A stretch of DNA of 64,000 bases from Reticulitermes speratus (taxonomy: Eukaryota; Arthropoda; Insecta; Blattodea; Rhinotermitidae): positions 50,493,630-50,557,629 of the forward strand of contig JAJKFL010000003.1 in NCBI GenBank assembly GCA_021186555.1. Reading direction: 5' to 3'. Numbering within the stretch: position 1 is the first letter of the stretch; each line of letters opens with the position of its first letter. The notes under the pieces were generated by a model that saw only the letters and a list, made by a program, of their open reading frames with translations, ran no database searches and had not been told where the DNA came from. Made by a program: the position numbers and the translations under genes. Shown here piece by piece: positions 23,590 to 34,709 of this stretch.

Positions 23590-23960
23590 AAGCCTAATGT
23601 ATCTGCATTTACGCCTGCGCCGATATGTACGAAACTCACAAATGCTCAAATTTCTTGTAACAAATATCATCCAAATCAGTCAATAAATGTGATAAGTGCA
23701 GTAATTCAATACGTCTTTCGCCGCGCCGATTTTCATGAAACTCGTATTACTCGCCTTCGTTATGTAAAGAAATTCTATACCGAATTTCACTCAAATCGGT
23801 AAATAAATACGAAAAGTAGGAGTGAAAATTCATTTACGCCCTCAAATAAAGTACGACTGTCACCGAGTCAATTTTCACGAACTTCACATTTGCGTGACAA
23901 ATTTTTGTGAAAACTCCCGTACCAAATTACATAAAAATCCGACAAACGCTTCAGTCGCTG
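23590..23960. repeat. Degenerate tandem repeat, about three units
   Basis: Three related units start near 23621, 23727 and 23867. Each has a motif like CGATTTTCATGAAACTC and, in the first two, one like CAAATCGGTAAATAAAT about 65 bp later. Spacing is about 105-140 bp. No coding role is visible. Confidence 0.5.
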
Positions 23961-24188
23961 ATAATTGGTCACGGACGAAAAAATGTGGACTTCACAAAAG
24001 GCATTCTTTTTTTTTTTACTTCATAAATAAAGTCTAATAAGTGGTTTGTGGATTTGTCATCTTAGTGTGTTGCAGTTGAGGCTCTCACTATGGCGAAAAA
24101 CGAAATTATAGCATCTGTGATGTGAGGCCATGCAGTTTGGTACATTAGGTAAGGAGCATTTCGGACGAAACTGTTTCTTCAACTTTCT

Positions 24189-24722
24189 AACAAGACAGGC
24201 AATGTACCTATAACGTAACATTGAGGCGTATTCGCGTAACCATTGTTGCCGTGGTAAAGCAATAAGTATTACACATTCTGAGTGTGTGTCTGTAGCCTTA
24301 GTTATCCAGCATGCAAAGCGCATGCGCCGTATTTTATTGTCGTCTGTTGCTTGTCTGACTCTTGCCACATTTTTCCACATTATCTCATAAACGGCACGAT
24401 TTTTTAAATAGAGAAATTTATTGAACACAAAATTTGTGTTCTGACTTTCTCTACAAATTCTGGCTCAAATATTTCCCATTCTAGAAAGAATTAAGCGCGA
24501 TATTATCATAAATTTACACAGATCTTCATATGGAACTACCCCTTATTCTTGTCAGAGTTTAATCAAACTTGAATTTTCTCGACAGATTTTCGAAAAATCC
24601 ATAAAATATCGAATTTCATGAAAATACGTCCAGTGGGAGCCGAGTTGTTCCTTGCGGATGGACAGACAGACATGAAGAAACCTAATAGTCGCTTTTCGCA
24701 ATTTTGCAAAAGCGCCTAAAAA
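24189..24722 (+). repeat. Interspersed repeat R-X, copy 2
   Basis: The same landmark order as the 19.1 kb copy, including AAGCGCATGCGCCGTATTTT and the terminal CGCTTTTCGC hairpin followed by GCGCCTAAAAATT. A long minus-strand open frame over 24057-24428 lies largely within it and is not a gene. Confidence 0.7.
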
Positions 24723-24759
24723 TTGGTGTAACATTTTAAATTTAAACTTTTAAAATTTA

Positions 24760-25925
24760 GAGAAAAAACATTTTAAAAATTACGCCGACAGCAAATTCAG
24801 ATTTACTGAAATAAAAAGTCGACATGTTTCTAAGGCAGTTACCGTCTATGAAAAAATAATAAGTATTTTTTATTTCTCTGGTATAGATATATGAAGCGAA
24901 AGAGTGAATGTGGGAAGGAGAATACAGAGAAAAGCAGAAGACAAGAAATAAGAACTAAACGCCACAGTAACTTAGGAAATGTAGAAACGACGACAATGGG
25001 CAAAACCTTACACTTTCTCCCATAAAGACACTAACAAATATACTTTGTTGTGCTTAAGGGTTTTGTAGAAGTGTTAAAGAAGTAAGTTACACAGAGCGGG
25101 CCATGTCGTCAAGGGAAACACATTTCTTGTTTTCAGCATTTATGACACTAACACAGGGCAAGCGGCAGAAGAAAGCCAGAGAATACCACCGATGTCTAAA
25201 ACAGAATGGTTACATTAGTGACACATGAGGAAGCTGAAATTAAATTCCCTTCCCTACTGTGCATTTCCTCAGTACTACAAGAGGGCAGGCCAGTATTAAA
25301 ATTGAAAGCACATAGTCGGCCATTTAAATGTACAAAGAAAATAAGGTTAAGAGATGCGGCACAGGTGAGAGTTTTCTGACCTTGTTTTTGAGTTAAAAAT
25401 TTGAGATGAATTAAAATAAAATAAAAATAAAATAAGCCTATAACATCCCATGAGGGCAAAGGCCTCCTGCTATGTGCAGGGTGAGCTCTGAGTGTGCTCG
25501 CTAGGTGAGCTAGTCATAGCAAGCTGTTGGGTACTAACACGTGATCCTACCAGATCTGGATTACAAGTGGCCATGAGTTAAAACTAGTTGGGGACTGAGA
25601 CTGACCACAGAAAGTAGCTTGCATAATTTTCTTTTCAATTAGTGTTTGACTTAATCCTAGAGTCTTTTCTAGCATGATCTGCTTCTAGCCTAATATTTTG
25701 CCATAGCTTGCACAGTTTACATAATTAGAGTGTCTGAACTGTTCTTAGTGACTTCTCAAGTCTTCTCCATTCAGTCCTATTCCTGGCCACACGTGTCCAA
25801 AAATAAGAATATGTAGGAATATTATAAGCTGGCAAATAAATTCTTGATTTCAAGAGTGCCTTAAATTGTTTTAATAATTATAATCCTTTATACTTAATAT
25901 TATTTACACCGTGCATGTTTATTAA
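24760..25925. other. Unannotated sequence
   Basis: Some of 25430-25800 looks like old retroposon debris, but I cannot name it. No gene recognised. Confidence 0.35.
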
Positions 25926-25928
25926 CAC

Positions 25929-26094
25929 TAGTAAAACTGTACCAACACGTGCAACTTTTTATTAAAACAATAATAGTATTAAAAAACAAGCCCTACATAT
26001 GTTTTGGCCAGCTAACTGGCCATCCTATTATTGTTATTATTATTGTTTTAATAAAAAGTTGCATGTGTTGGTACAGTTTTACTAAATATAATCC
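25929..26094. repeat. Palindromic Penelope-like relic
   Basis: Outer arms of about 45 bp (25929-25975 and 26048-26094) are inverted copies with one or two differences. The centre reads, on the minus strand, AGGA-T-GGCCAG-loop-CTGGCC-AAAAC-ATATGTAG. This is a decayed hammerhead core in which stem II and the palindromic stem III (ACATATGT) remain but the box and G12 are lost. Confidence 0.6.
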
Positions 26095-26102
26095 TTTATA
26101 TA

Positions 26103-26528
26103 CAGGGCATACACAAAAGCATGGTGCGGTATCAAAAGTGAATAAAAAATGTATTTCTCACCTTACACGGGCACAACATACACCGTCAGCGGCGGCAACT
26201 GTCCAAGTTTCTCATTTGGTAATTACAATCCTTCAATATGTGCACCCTGGGTCACACGACACACATCCACACGGTAATCAAACTCATCCCAGACCCGGTG
26301 TAGCATGTCCGCTGTAATGGCCTGCAGTGCAAGCGTTATCCGATCACGAATTTCATGGATGGACGTGGGCAATGGTGGTACGCAGTAAGCATGAGAAGCG
26401 AACTGCTGGTAGCGCATGAGAAACTTGGACAGTTGCCGCCGCTGACGGTGTATGTTGTGCCCGTGTAATGTGAGACATAAATTTTTTATTCACTTTTGAA
26501 ACCGCACCATTCTTTTGTGTATGCCCTG
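26103..26528 (-). mobile_element. Internally deleted mariner-type transposon
   Basis: It starts CAGGGCATACAC and ends in the reverse complement, with TA on both sides. Terminal inverted repeats are about 112 bp long and differ at only a few positions. The 200 bp between them hold the C-terminal end of the transposase on the minus strand. It is the smallest element in the window that still links this repeat end to a transposase. Confidence 0.8.
26220..26417 (-). pseudogene. Mariner/Tc1-type transposase, C-terminal remnant
   Basis: The frame of about 65 codons reads through IHEIRDRITLALQAI and ends YRVDVCRVTQGAHIEGL before TAA. A helix followed by a YRxDxCRxTxGAHIE ending is typical of the extreme C-terminus of mariner transposases in insects. 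The DD(D/E) catalytic domain and the DNA-binding domain are deleted, so it cannot be active. Confidence 0.75.
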
Positions 26529-26545
26529 TATATAGCCCACATATA

Positions 26546-26623
26546 CAGGGCATACACAAAAGAATGGTGCGGTTTTAATAGTGTTCACTATTAAAACCGT
26601 GCCATTCTTTTGTGTATGCCCTG
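26546..26623. mobile_element. 78-bp hairpin MITE of the mariner family
   Basis: CAGGGCATACACAAAAGAAT to its inverted copy with only a few central bases, TA on each side. It has the same ends as the 426-bp element just upstream and is nearly all inverted repeat. Confidence 0.8.
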
Positions 26624-26799
26624 TATATTCTAACTACACATCATATCAGCCTTATATAGATCATGATATAAAGTTGCCCATTATAATGATTTTTTTACGA
26701 TCGAAACATTTTGGGCTTGAAAAAATAATGATTTCATGAGTTACGTATATTGATGGCCACATTTTGATAAATAAACCTAATACGGTTACATGGTACATA

Positions 26800-27010
26800 G
26801 TCTGAAAAAGTTATAATGAAACAAAGAAGTCAACATACGTCACAGCCATGTACACACAAAGCGCACATGAAACTCTGCATATTTCAATCATGCTTACATG
26901 TTTCGGCCACTAAGAAAAGTAACAACGGCTTACGTAAATAAATTTCAGGAAGCTGTCTTTGGTTTTACTTCTCAACCAACAAACTTATATTAAAATATTA
27001 TCTAACAGTT
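26800..27010 (-). repeat. Possible decayed Penelope-like relic
   Basis: The minus strand has GGCCGAAACATGTAAGC near 26893-26910, the GAAAC and palindromic stem III segment of the family, but no recognisable box. Confidence 0.3.
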
Positions 27011-27014
27011 CTGT

Positions 27015-28800
27015 GTGGAATTAAGTACTGTACGAACAACACACACTTCTTCGGATTTTCTCTGCCTCATTGTTAACAATTAGTGCATAAATTTTACTAA
27101 ATGCTTTTATGTGAATTATTTCAGAAGTTATGCATTCGTTTTTAATTCTTACGCATATGTAAGGAATTTCAAAATTTTTGTTTGCTTAATTTGTAATGCA
27201 CAGCATCCTACGTCCTCCCATAAGGACGACTAATTCCTCCCTTAATACCGGCTAAGTTTAGCGAAGTTGCATCATGTCTATTGTTGTCTTCACACACTGA
27301 AGTATACTTCATAAATACGAAGTTACTCTGCATAAGCAAATAGCTGTATTACCATGCACATTAAAACCGGGATCGTCAATATTTCTTGATGATGAGAAAT
27401 CAGGTACATCCTGAAATTTATATCGTTCCAACCTAAGAAACAATTGTAGAAAGTTTCTGATTGAAAGATTTAAGAAACTCTAATTATATCCACGCAATCT
27501 GCATCCTCGCATCAAGATATTTTCCAAAGATTTTTTGGCATACCATGTAACAAAAATTTTGCAATAAATAATGGTTAATTTCATTAAAAAAAAGACATGC
27601 TATTGACATCATAATCCGCTACTGTGATAACATAATATTTTCTAAATTTTTGGAGCTGCTTCGCAGACCAGAAGTCATCACGCAGTTTGCGATCTTCAGT
27701 GGACAAATAAATTACTACAAATATTCCAAAATTATCGCGAAAAATAAAATCCTTCCCAAGGCACCTTGGTGTTCGAAGCCATGTGCCGTTAACTACAAGC
27801 ATACATGAGCATGAAACACACCGTTTTTCAGGTCTAAATTGTTTGTTTGATTTTCAGACCTGTAAAACAGCTCTGTGACTTTCTGAACGAAATTTTGTCA
27901 GAGAATTTAGTAATAACATAAGAACCAATTTATATGCATTTAATTATGTGTCAGTTCCTTCGTTTCTTCTGTGTTTTGGGGCTGTAGATCAAAGTTTGAC
28001 AAAGAATTGGAAAGGGATAAAAGTAACTGATATAAACCCAAAAGGAAACAAATATTTCTAGCCCATATATATATTCGCATATGTAAGAGAAATAAACAAT
28101 ACTTCACAGAATCCAGTAGAATTGTTTCACAGATTAAGTCCACTCCCATGTTACGCTGGGTGTAAAATTTATAATTCCCATTTCTGCACTAAACACTAGC
28201 ATTTTAAACACGGGGTTTATGTCCACAAAAATAGCATTTCAGCATGACGTTAAGTCCGGTTTAACTCTGACAACATTTCACCATAGGTTTAGTAACTTAA
28301 ATCTATCACACATGCAAAACGAATGGATGTGTTAATTCCGCACTTCCGAGAAACAGTAATGTAAGTCCATATTAATTATTATAGGAGAAAAGAGGAAATA
28401 TTAAGTTCAGATATTTTCAGAAGTTACAAATACAGTTTTCATTACCTCAAGCTTGGTAAGCCCGGAGTTAGCAGCCTAACTAGGCCAGACTGCTCGCTTT
28501 TACAAACATATTCGCAGCATCATAATTTGAAGGCACCGTAAACTAACAAAATATACACGTAACGTTGGCACTCCTGCGTTCGCTAGTTCCATATCTAATT
28601 GTGAAGGCTGGATTGCTACCAGTAGGAATCTCAGTAATCTTCTCATTGCAGTCAGGGCGTATTTTGAATGACAAGATGTCTATAAGAATGGTACGTGAAT
28701 TACGTTGCTCTGTCGTAGCGGAATACAATTAGAAACAGTTGAAATGGATAGATTTACGGTTAAGAAGTAGGCCTAATATCATTAACATTATTAGACATCT
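27015..28800. other. Unannotated AT-rich sequence
   Basis: No gene, RNA gene or named repeat recognised. Confidence 0.4.
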
Positions 28801-28805
28801 TTGCA

Positions 28806-29372
28806 AAGTAAGGAGGACGACTTAACTTGACATCAGTAAAGAGGACGACTTATGTGGAGACCAGCGAAGAGGATGACAAGAGGAGATCAGTAACGGGGAC
28901 GACTTACGTGGAGATGAGTAAATTAGACGACTAAAGTGGAGACCAGTAATGGAGATTTCAGTTGAAATCAGTAAATTTGGCTTTAGTGAAGATCAGTAAT
29001 GGGGACGACTTCAGTGGAGATCAGTAATGGGAAGACTTTAGTGAAGATCAGTAATGGGGACGACTTCAGTGGAGATCAGTAATGTGAAGACTTAAGTGGA
29101 GATCAGTAATGGGGACGACTTCAGTGGAGATCAGTAATGTAAAGACTTAAGTGGAGATCAGTAATGGGGACGACTTCAGTGGAGATCAGTAATGTGAAGA
29201 CTTAAGTGGAGATCAGTAATGGGAAGACTTAAGTAGAGATCAGTAATGAGGACGAATTAAATGAAGATCAGTAATGACAACTTAGTGGAGATCAGCAATG
29301 CCGACGACTTATGTGGAGATCGACGAAAAGAATAAGAAAATCAGAAGACTTAAGTAAAGCGGTCGACTTATC
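28806..29372. repeat. Minisatellite, unit about 27 bp
   Basis: The motif GGAGATCAGTAATGGGGACG followed by ACTTAAGT or ACTTCAGT recurs about 20 times. In the middle (about 28990-29220) units alternate between a GGGGACGAC and a GTGAAGAC form, giving a higher-order period of about 54 bp. Units decay towards both ends. It has no long open frame. Confidence 0.85.
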
Positions 29373-29793
29373 ATTCTGCCCTTGACCTAGATAATACCTG
29401 ATGTGGCAGCCATTAGTAGACGTCGAAGAGTACTTCAAATTTTCAGCCATACTCACCAGCAAAAAGTCCTGTTAATTTACTACCATAAATGTTCTTTCTG
29501 ATATAAAGTATTTGTAATTCAGAAACAATTAACAAGATTTCTTTTACACAGAAGGCAATTACACTTAAGATTAAGGAACTGCAAAGAACGCCACGGGGAT
29601 ATTTTATGTAACAGTAGTGTAATGCATAATCAATTACTTTTAAATCAGTAATAATAAACATACAGGCTCCCCGCACGTTATTACGAAAAATTAACCAGCA
29701 GTAAGAAAGGAAATTAGAATTCCGAATAAAGAGACTTCCGGATCGTTACATTGCGGCCGGAAAGGGCCACGAGGCCTGAACCTTAAACGTGTA

Positions 29794-29800
29794 ATGAATA

Positions 29801-29835
<35 letters not shown>
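29794..29835. repeat. (AAT)n microsatellite
   Basis: A trinucleotide run. The open frame that starts in it (to 30087) begins with poly-Asn and is not supported as a gene. Confidence 0.9.
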
Positions 29836-29836
<1 letters not shown>

Positions 29837-29839
29837 TTA

Positions 29840-31370
29840 AACGTAATAAATATCTGTACTACAATTTCCCTACTTACAGACTGCAGAGTGGACAATTTTG
29901 CAGTCACTATCTGCTGTTAAACAAGCTTGCAAATGACGTACCATGTGGCATAATGCACCGACTGTACCCAGGCGTTCTTCACTTGAAGAATGTCATACGG
30001 TTTCACGTAACGTGCTTACATTTAATTTCACTTACACCTAAGAGAAAAGTAAGCTACAGGAAATTGCCGAAGCCTCATATTACGTAAATTGTATCAAATA
30101 ATCTTCCCCAAAACCAGAATCACAAGCCTATATGAATAAAGGTTTTGTACAAATTTAATTAATTTAAAATGAAAAGGGGCCCTGTTGCAATACCGCCAAT
30201 ATTCCTCCCAGCCACCAGGTTCAATTTATTTTATTCGTCACTTTAGAACAGGAGGTACATAAGGCATTGTGTACGACACATACTTTGTGCAAAGGGCCAC
30301 AGATACAGGATCAAATACAAACAGGTGGAAGGCGTCTCTGGAAGCACAGGATGTTATAAACAGCTATATCACGTGTAAGGCTGCAGTGAGCGACCTCATT
30401 TAGTGTAGAAGTGTAGGAAAATTAAGTATTTTTCACCGAAATGTTGGTACTCGCCTACCGACAACACCAGATCATTATAATGTGAAAAAATACACACTCC
30501 TGTATTCCAATAAAGCCGACACACCAGTAAGTAGGTTATACTTGTCCCTGTGCTTAATTAAGTACCATGGAATGAAGGTGCCTGTGAGAGTGGAAGTTTA
30601 GATCAACGCATTTCAACCTCGTGGCGAGCTGGTTGTCAGCAGTCAAGCTCACACCTCGGCCATTTAATACAGGGGCACAGCAAAGAGCATGTATTACCTA
30701 GAAGAACTGGTGGGCCTATAAGCATGGGCCGACCGTGAATAGAACCCTGATCCCCTGGTCGTCATTCCCGTAGCCTGGTCAATACACTGACTGAAAGGTC
30801 CAAGTTCCGTCGCATATCTGAAAATCACTAATTACAAAACGGAAGTACCAACAGCTCAGTAAACGACATGAAAAACCAGCGAAGGATTCCAGAGGCTTCT
30901 AGTTTGAAATATCAGGATCACAGATACAGCAAAAGAAGAGATTCAGCTTTGCATCTCTGTAGGGTGCGGACACAGAACCCCGACCCTGTTACGGCGTGAT
31001 GGCGGGTGGGGGGCGGGTGCAGAGGAAAGGAAGAAAGAGGGGCAGAGGCCCAACGAAATACAGAGTGAAGAGGAATGGGAGAGCGGGGGTGGAGGCCGCG
31101 GTGGGTGAGGGAAGAGGAAAATCAATAGAGGACACCACTGGTGGAAGCAAGGGTGAACACCGCGATGGTTTTAAGCTGAAAGCACGGGAGGAGCACCGAA
31201 GGCCGATGGGAAAGGGTTTCATGGTCTACAAGAATGGTTAGAAGTTAACACAGTTCGTTAAAGTAAGCAGGAAGTGTCATGCAACTTATAGATTCAAGCA
31301 GATAGACCGACGAGCAGTAACACAACAGAATCAATCGCACATAAACAAAGTATTTACTGCGAAATTTGAA
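29840..31370. other. Unannotated sequence with a G/A-rich island
   Basis: 30990-31240 is purine-rich and more GC-rich than its surroundings, with overlapping open frames of about 80 codons on both strands and no recognisable domain. 30550-30800 may hold a decayed minus-oriented SINE3. No gene is called. Confidence 0.35.
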
Positions 31371-31374
31371 GTTC

Positions 31375-31490
31375 TCGCAGCGGTGTTACTGAAGGTTCAA
31401 TTCTTCTGAGGTGTTACGCCGTGTCGACTGCTGAATAGTTACAGACGTTTCGAAGGATATCGCTGTCGTCACTCTCAGAGTCAATCCAAA
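31375..31490 (-). repeat. Penelope-like relic fragment
   Basis: TTACGCCGTGTCGACTGCTGA and CAGACGTTTCGAAGG match the antisense of the 3' part of the CUUGAAGA-type relics (compare 50.46 kb). The box is lost. Confidence 0.4.
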
Positions 31491-31542
31491 AAGGGCAAAA
31501 TGTGCCAGGTTTTTGGTTTTTGAAGCGGTATAGCTGAGGTAG

Positions 31543-31797
31543 CCAGTGGCCGCGCGATCTAAGGCGTGGGTCTGCGGCCTCTCGCTTGCTGGGATTGCGG
31601 GTTCAAATCCCGCCGGGGGCATGGATGTCTGTCTCTTATGAGTGTTGTGTGTTGTCAGGTAGAGGTCTCTGCGTCGGGCTGATCACTCGTTCAGAGGAGT
31701 CCTACCGAGTGTGGTGTGTCTGTGATTGTGAAGCCTCGATAATGAGGAAGCCATGGACCACTGGGGGGGCTGTTGCGCCATGCAAAACAAAAATATT
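31543..31797 (+). mobile_element. SINE1 copy
   Basis: Sense orientation: CCAGTGGCCGCGCGATCTAA head, GGTTCAAATCC B box, GCATGGATGTCTGTCTC body. An 8-bp duplication, tgaggtag, lies at 31535-31542 and 31798-31805. Confidence 0.85.
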
Positions 31798-31832
31798 TGA
31801 GGTAGAATTCCTTCTGGGATGGGAGGCCACGT

Positions 31833-31906
31833 CACTGGGTAATCGGTTCCCGAACTTTCGAGACAAAGTGGTGGTCTCGAAATATCGGGAACAAATTACC
31901 CAGTGA
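31833..31906. repeat. Small palindrome, Penelope-like
   Basis: Arms of about 32 bp read CACTGGGTAAT, GTTCCCGA and TTTCGAGAC inward, and their inverse outward, with a 10-bp centre. The CCCAGTGACGT-type end recurs near 53.77 kb. It looks like a relic trimmed to the centre. Confidence 0.5.
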
Positions 31907-32099
31907 GCGGCGTTAATTCCCAAAATAACGGATACTTCAAGAGTTAATGTATTTACCATTTAACATGGCTTTACATTTTACAGGACTTGAAACTTCAGCA
32001 GCGCTGTCAAAATCACGAATCTCGACACTCAAAAATTCATTACGGCGTTCAAAAAAAACCCCCCCGCCAATTGTCCCTATCTGGCGTCAGACAAACCCA

Positions 32100-32165
32100 G
32101 TCCGCAATATCATATTATGGACCTTTCAGACCCATTTTAATATTATCCTCATATCTGGAAATATA
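32100..32165 (-). pseudogene. LINE-A fragment, very short
   Basis: CCATTTTAATATTATCCTC matches the antisense of the EDNIKMD region. Confidence 0.4.
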
Positions 32166-32211
32166 TATCTTGAATAAGTATACAAGAATATCTGTTAATT
32201 TTAAATAAGAA

Positions 32212-32350
32212 ATGAACTTCTTGACCCTTGGAAGATGGTACCGATATGTTGTCCCGAAACGTCTGGTACATAACTACCACTCAACGCCGTGTAATATCCC
32301 TGAAGAGCGCAGATCTCATCTACATCGCGGCGGAAGCCTGAAATCACGCA
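32212..32350 (+). repeat. Penelope-like relic, single orientation
   Basis: CCCTTGGAAGATGG, GTTGTCCCGAAACGTC and GGTACA give a decayed CUUGAAGA-type hammerhead core. CTCAACGCCGTGTAATATCC, GCGCAGATCTCAT and GGCGGAAGCCTGAAATCA then show the full downstream part of the repeat. Confidence 0.55.
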
Positions 32351-32354
32351 CAGA

Positions 32355-33160
32355 ACGCACAAAATTTAACCTTAACAGAAGTGATTTCATTACGACAGAA
32401 AATATACTCATAATCCCAAAACAGCAGATGTTTTTGGAACAGATATAACGTCGTCTGGCCATTCCGATGTGACCCAAGCAGAGGCCGGACCGTGCCGACT
32501 ACAGCTGTGTGCAGTGCCAGGGAGTTCAGGTATCAAGTTATCTGATTATACCTGTACTGTAAACACTAAACACCACAGTCTTGCGTTTCAGAACACCCTG
32601 TATATAAAAGTCACAATAGACACATCGCTTTCACGCTCTGTTACTCGCTTAGTGGCATGTCTTACCAATGTGGCTCATTGCTCCCGTGTTTTATCCTTAC
32701 CCTCTGTCCCTATTTCTTGAAAATCCCTTGTTTGCTGTGTTGTTCTTAACATCAATCCCTCCTTCCCTTCCTGGCTCCATAAGCCAGCCTATCTTTACTT
32801 ACAACTAATCTGTGCATGCTACCTCCAACCACGCTTCGAGTCTTCTTTCCCTCGATTCGCCAGCAACCTCACTACTTCGGTAGGGTTGCACACAATATGA
32901 CGACAGCTAATGTACAAATGTTCAATAAGTTACTGAAAGTAATGGCAAGCTTTCAATACAAGGGCAATAAGCAGCAGCTTTTGAATTATCGAAGTAAACA
33001 GAAGTGTAGCGATAAGACATATGTACACAGCTTAATGGCAGTATAGCCAGACACATTCTTTTCTCCACAGTTAAATATTTTTCTTATCTGGGGATTAAGA
33101 ACACATCAGCAAGCAAGCATACGCTCGATCCTCTAGATGTACAAATACCGACAACGAACA
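32355..33160. other. Unannotated sequence
   Basis: No gene or named repeat recognised. Confidence 0.4.
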
Positions 33161-33161
33161 C

Positions 33162-33446
33162 TCAAAAGTACGAGCGGCTATTAAATAACGAGACTTGTTT
33201 CAAGAAAGTCACTAATGAGATGATCGTTACACCATTCAAAGCTGTCCAATGCCTATCAGGAACTACACCCAATTCCATACGAGAACAACTCGAAACCCAG
33301 AAGCATCCCCTGAACTCATTTTGTGCAAGTTCTTTCAATAAATCTGCCGTATTCTTCACACCCCTCACGTGACAGACTTCGGCGGCAATTTTCCTCAATT
33401 TGACAAGAAATTTAAAGTTTACCGTTTGCTCAAGTGTTTTTGTCAA
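33162..33446 (-). pseudogene. Mariner transposase, internally deleted (N-terminus fused to C-terminus)
   Basis: The minus-strand frame starts with a segment resembling the N-terminal helix-turn-helix of mariner/SETMAR-type transposases (EQTVNFKFLVKLRK). After about 30 residues it jumps to a segment resembling the C-terminal end (KELAQNEFRGCFWV, then SLFNSRSYF). The middle, including the DD(D/E) catalytic residues, is absent. The frame opens at TTG, where ATG would be expected. TATTAAATAACGAGACTTG near its 3' end resembles a mariner inverted repeat; the other end was not found. Confidence 0.65.
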
Positions 33447-33845
33447 GTACCAGAAAGGAAAATTAAAAAAATATACGTTTCTAAAAGTTTATTACTCAAC
33501 ACTACCTCGACATGACAGAGCGCGGTTCGGCATGCAACTGGGGATGGTTTAGCAGTAACTGGCATATATTTGCTTTGGCGATCAACGGTCAAGTTCAAGA
33601 GCTGCGAACGCAGTCTCAGCATTTAGTAGCAAAACCTCCTATAAATGCAAATATAGTTGAACTAATTAACTAACTGCGTGGAATAGATTTACATTATCCA
33701 TATTCCGTGCAATAAACTATTTCATAGTATTTATTCCACAACTGCACATTAATAAAAAGATAATATTTCATTTCCGGCTACCGCCGCGATGTTGATGAGA
33801 TCTGCGCTGTTGTGGGATATTACGCAACGTTGAGTGTTAGTTCTG

Positions 33846-33890
33846 TGCCGACGTTTCGGGGTAACCTATCGGTCCCATCTTCAAGGGTCA
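33846..33890 (-). ncRNA. Hammerhead-like core, left arm
   Basis: Minus strand: CTTGAAGA, T, GGG...CCC stem, GAAAC, GTC, GG. Stem II is shortened by substitutions compared with the right arm. Confidence 0.4.
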
Positions 33891-33904
33891 ACACCTGAAC
33901 TTCT

Positions 33905-33948
33905 GGACCCTTGAAGATGGGACCGGTGTTGTCCCGAAACGTCGGTAA
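33905..33948 (+). ncRNA. Hammerhead-like core, right arm, best CUUGAAGA copy
   Basis: CTTGAAGA at 33910-33917, T, GGGAC paired with GTCCC, GAAAC at 33936-33940, GTC, GGTA. The stem I partner would be CC before the box, extended by A-U only in copies with ACC. The 5-bp stem II is perfect. Confidence 0.45.
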
Positions 33949-34004
33949 AGGATTACCATTCGATGCTGCGTAATGTCCCACAAGAGCGCAGATATAAAAA
34001 AGAC

Positions 34005-34440
34005 AATAGTTGATAAATATGACACTCCGCCTACATGTTTAGGCCTACAATTGCCATCTTCTGGGAGGTGGTAACAAATGAAAGCGTAGTTAATTAGTTA
34101 ATTTTGCTAATTATACACGTACAGATATGAAGCTAAAATACATATGTTGAATAAAATTATATAGTGAAATATTTGTAACTTGGAACAGATTACATTTATT
34201 CATATGTATCGTATTACCATGTAATTTTATTCTCAACACATGTATTTTAGCTTTATATCGGTACATGTACCATTAACCATAACTACTATTTCCTTTATTA
34301 ACCACCTCCATAAAGATAGCCAATTTTGGTCGAAACATGTAGTAGAAGTGTCATATATTTTTAAACTATTGTCTTTACACTGTTGTGCAGTTGTTGGAAT
34401 AAATATTTTGAATCCATGGTACAGAGTCAATCTTCGAGAA
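34005..34440. repeat. Palindromic Penelope-like relic, old
   Basis: Arms GTACAGATATGAAGCTAAAA at 34120 and its diverged inverse near 34250 flank the centre. Decayed cores lie outside: minus at about 34029-34075 (CAGAAGA box, TAAAC) and plus at about 34308-34352 (AAAGATA box, GAAACATGTAG). Both cores have lost essential positions. Confidence 0.5.
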
Positions 34441-34513
34441 GCTGATAGTCGTGAAGCCCATCATAAATTTCTCTGCTTATTAGTACACAAATTCATTACT
34501 AGGTTCAGCAAAT

Positions 34514-34709
34514 GATTATTTGTACCAACAAATGCACTAAGACAGTTTTTTCACTGTTTTCTTTATTATAAGGATGCCCCAATACGCATTTCGGTAATTA
34601 TTCTGCCATTATCAGGGGTATAATTGCCGAAATGTGTATTGGGGCATCCTTATAATAAAGAAAACAGTGAAAAAAACTGTCTTAGTGCATTTGTTGGTAC
34701 AAATAATCA
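34514..34709. repeat. Palindromic Penelope-like relic, near-identical arms
   Basis: Arms of about 85 bp start ATTATTTGTACCAACAAATG and are almost identical in inverse. The centre holds a CTGATAA box (G8 changed) with GG...CC and GAAATGCG in the minus strand. Stem III AUGCGU is only nearly palindromic. Confidence 0.65.

Larger units (their letters stand above)
33798..33996. repeat. Palindromic Penelope-like relic
   Basis: Arms start GATCTGCGCTGTTGTGGG and end with a diverged inverse. Each carries a CUUGAAGA-type core facing outward from a short centre at about 33898. Confidence 0.65.

Noticed and set aside
24057..24428. A 123-codon minus frame
   Set aside because: Mostly inside the R-X repeat, and absent as an intact frame from the other copies.
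30943..31241. Overlapping frames in a purine-rich island
   Set aside because: Composition alone keeps both strands open; no domain or splice pattern.
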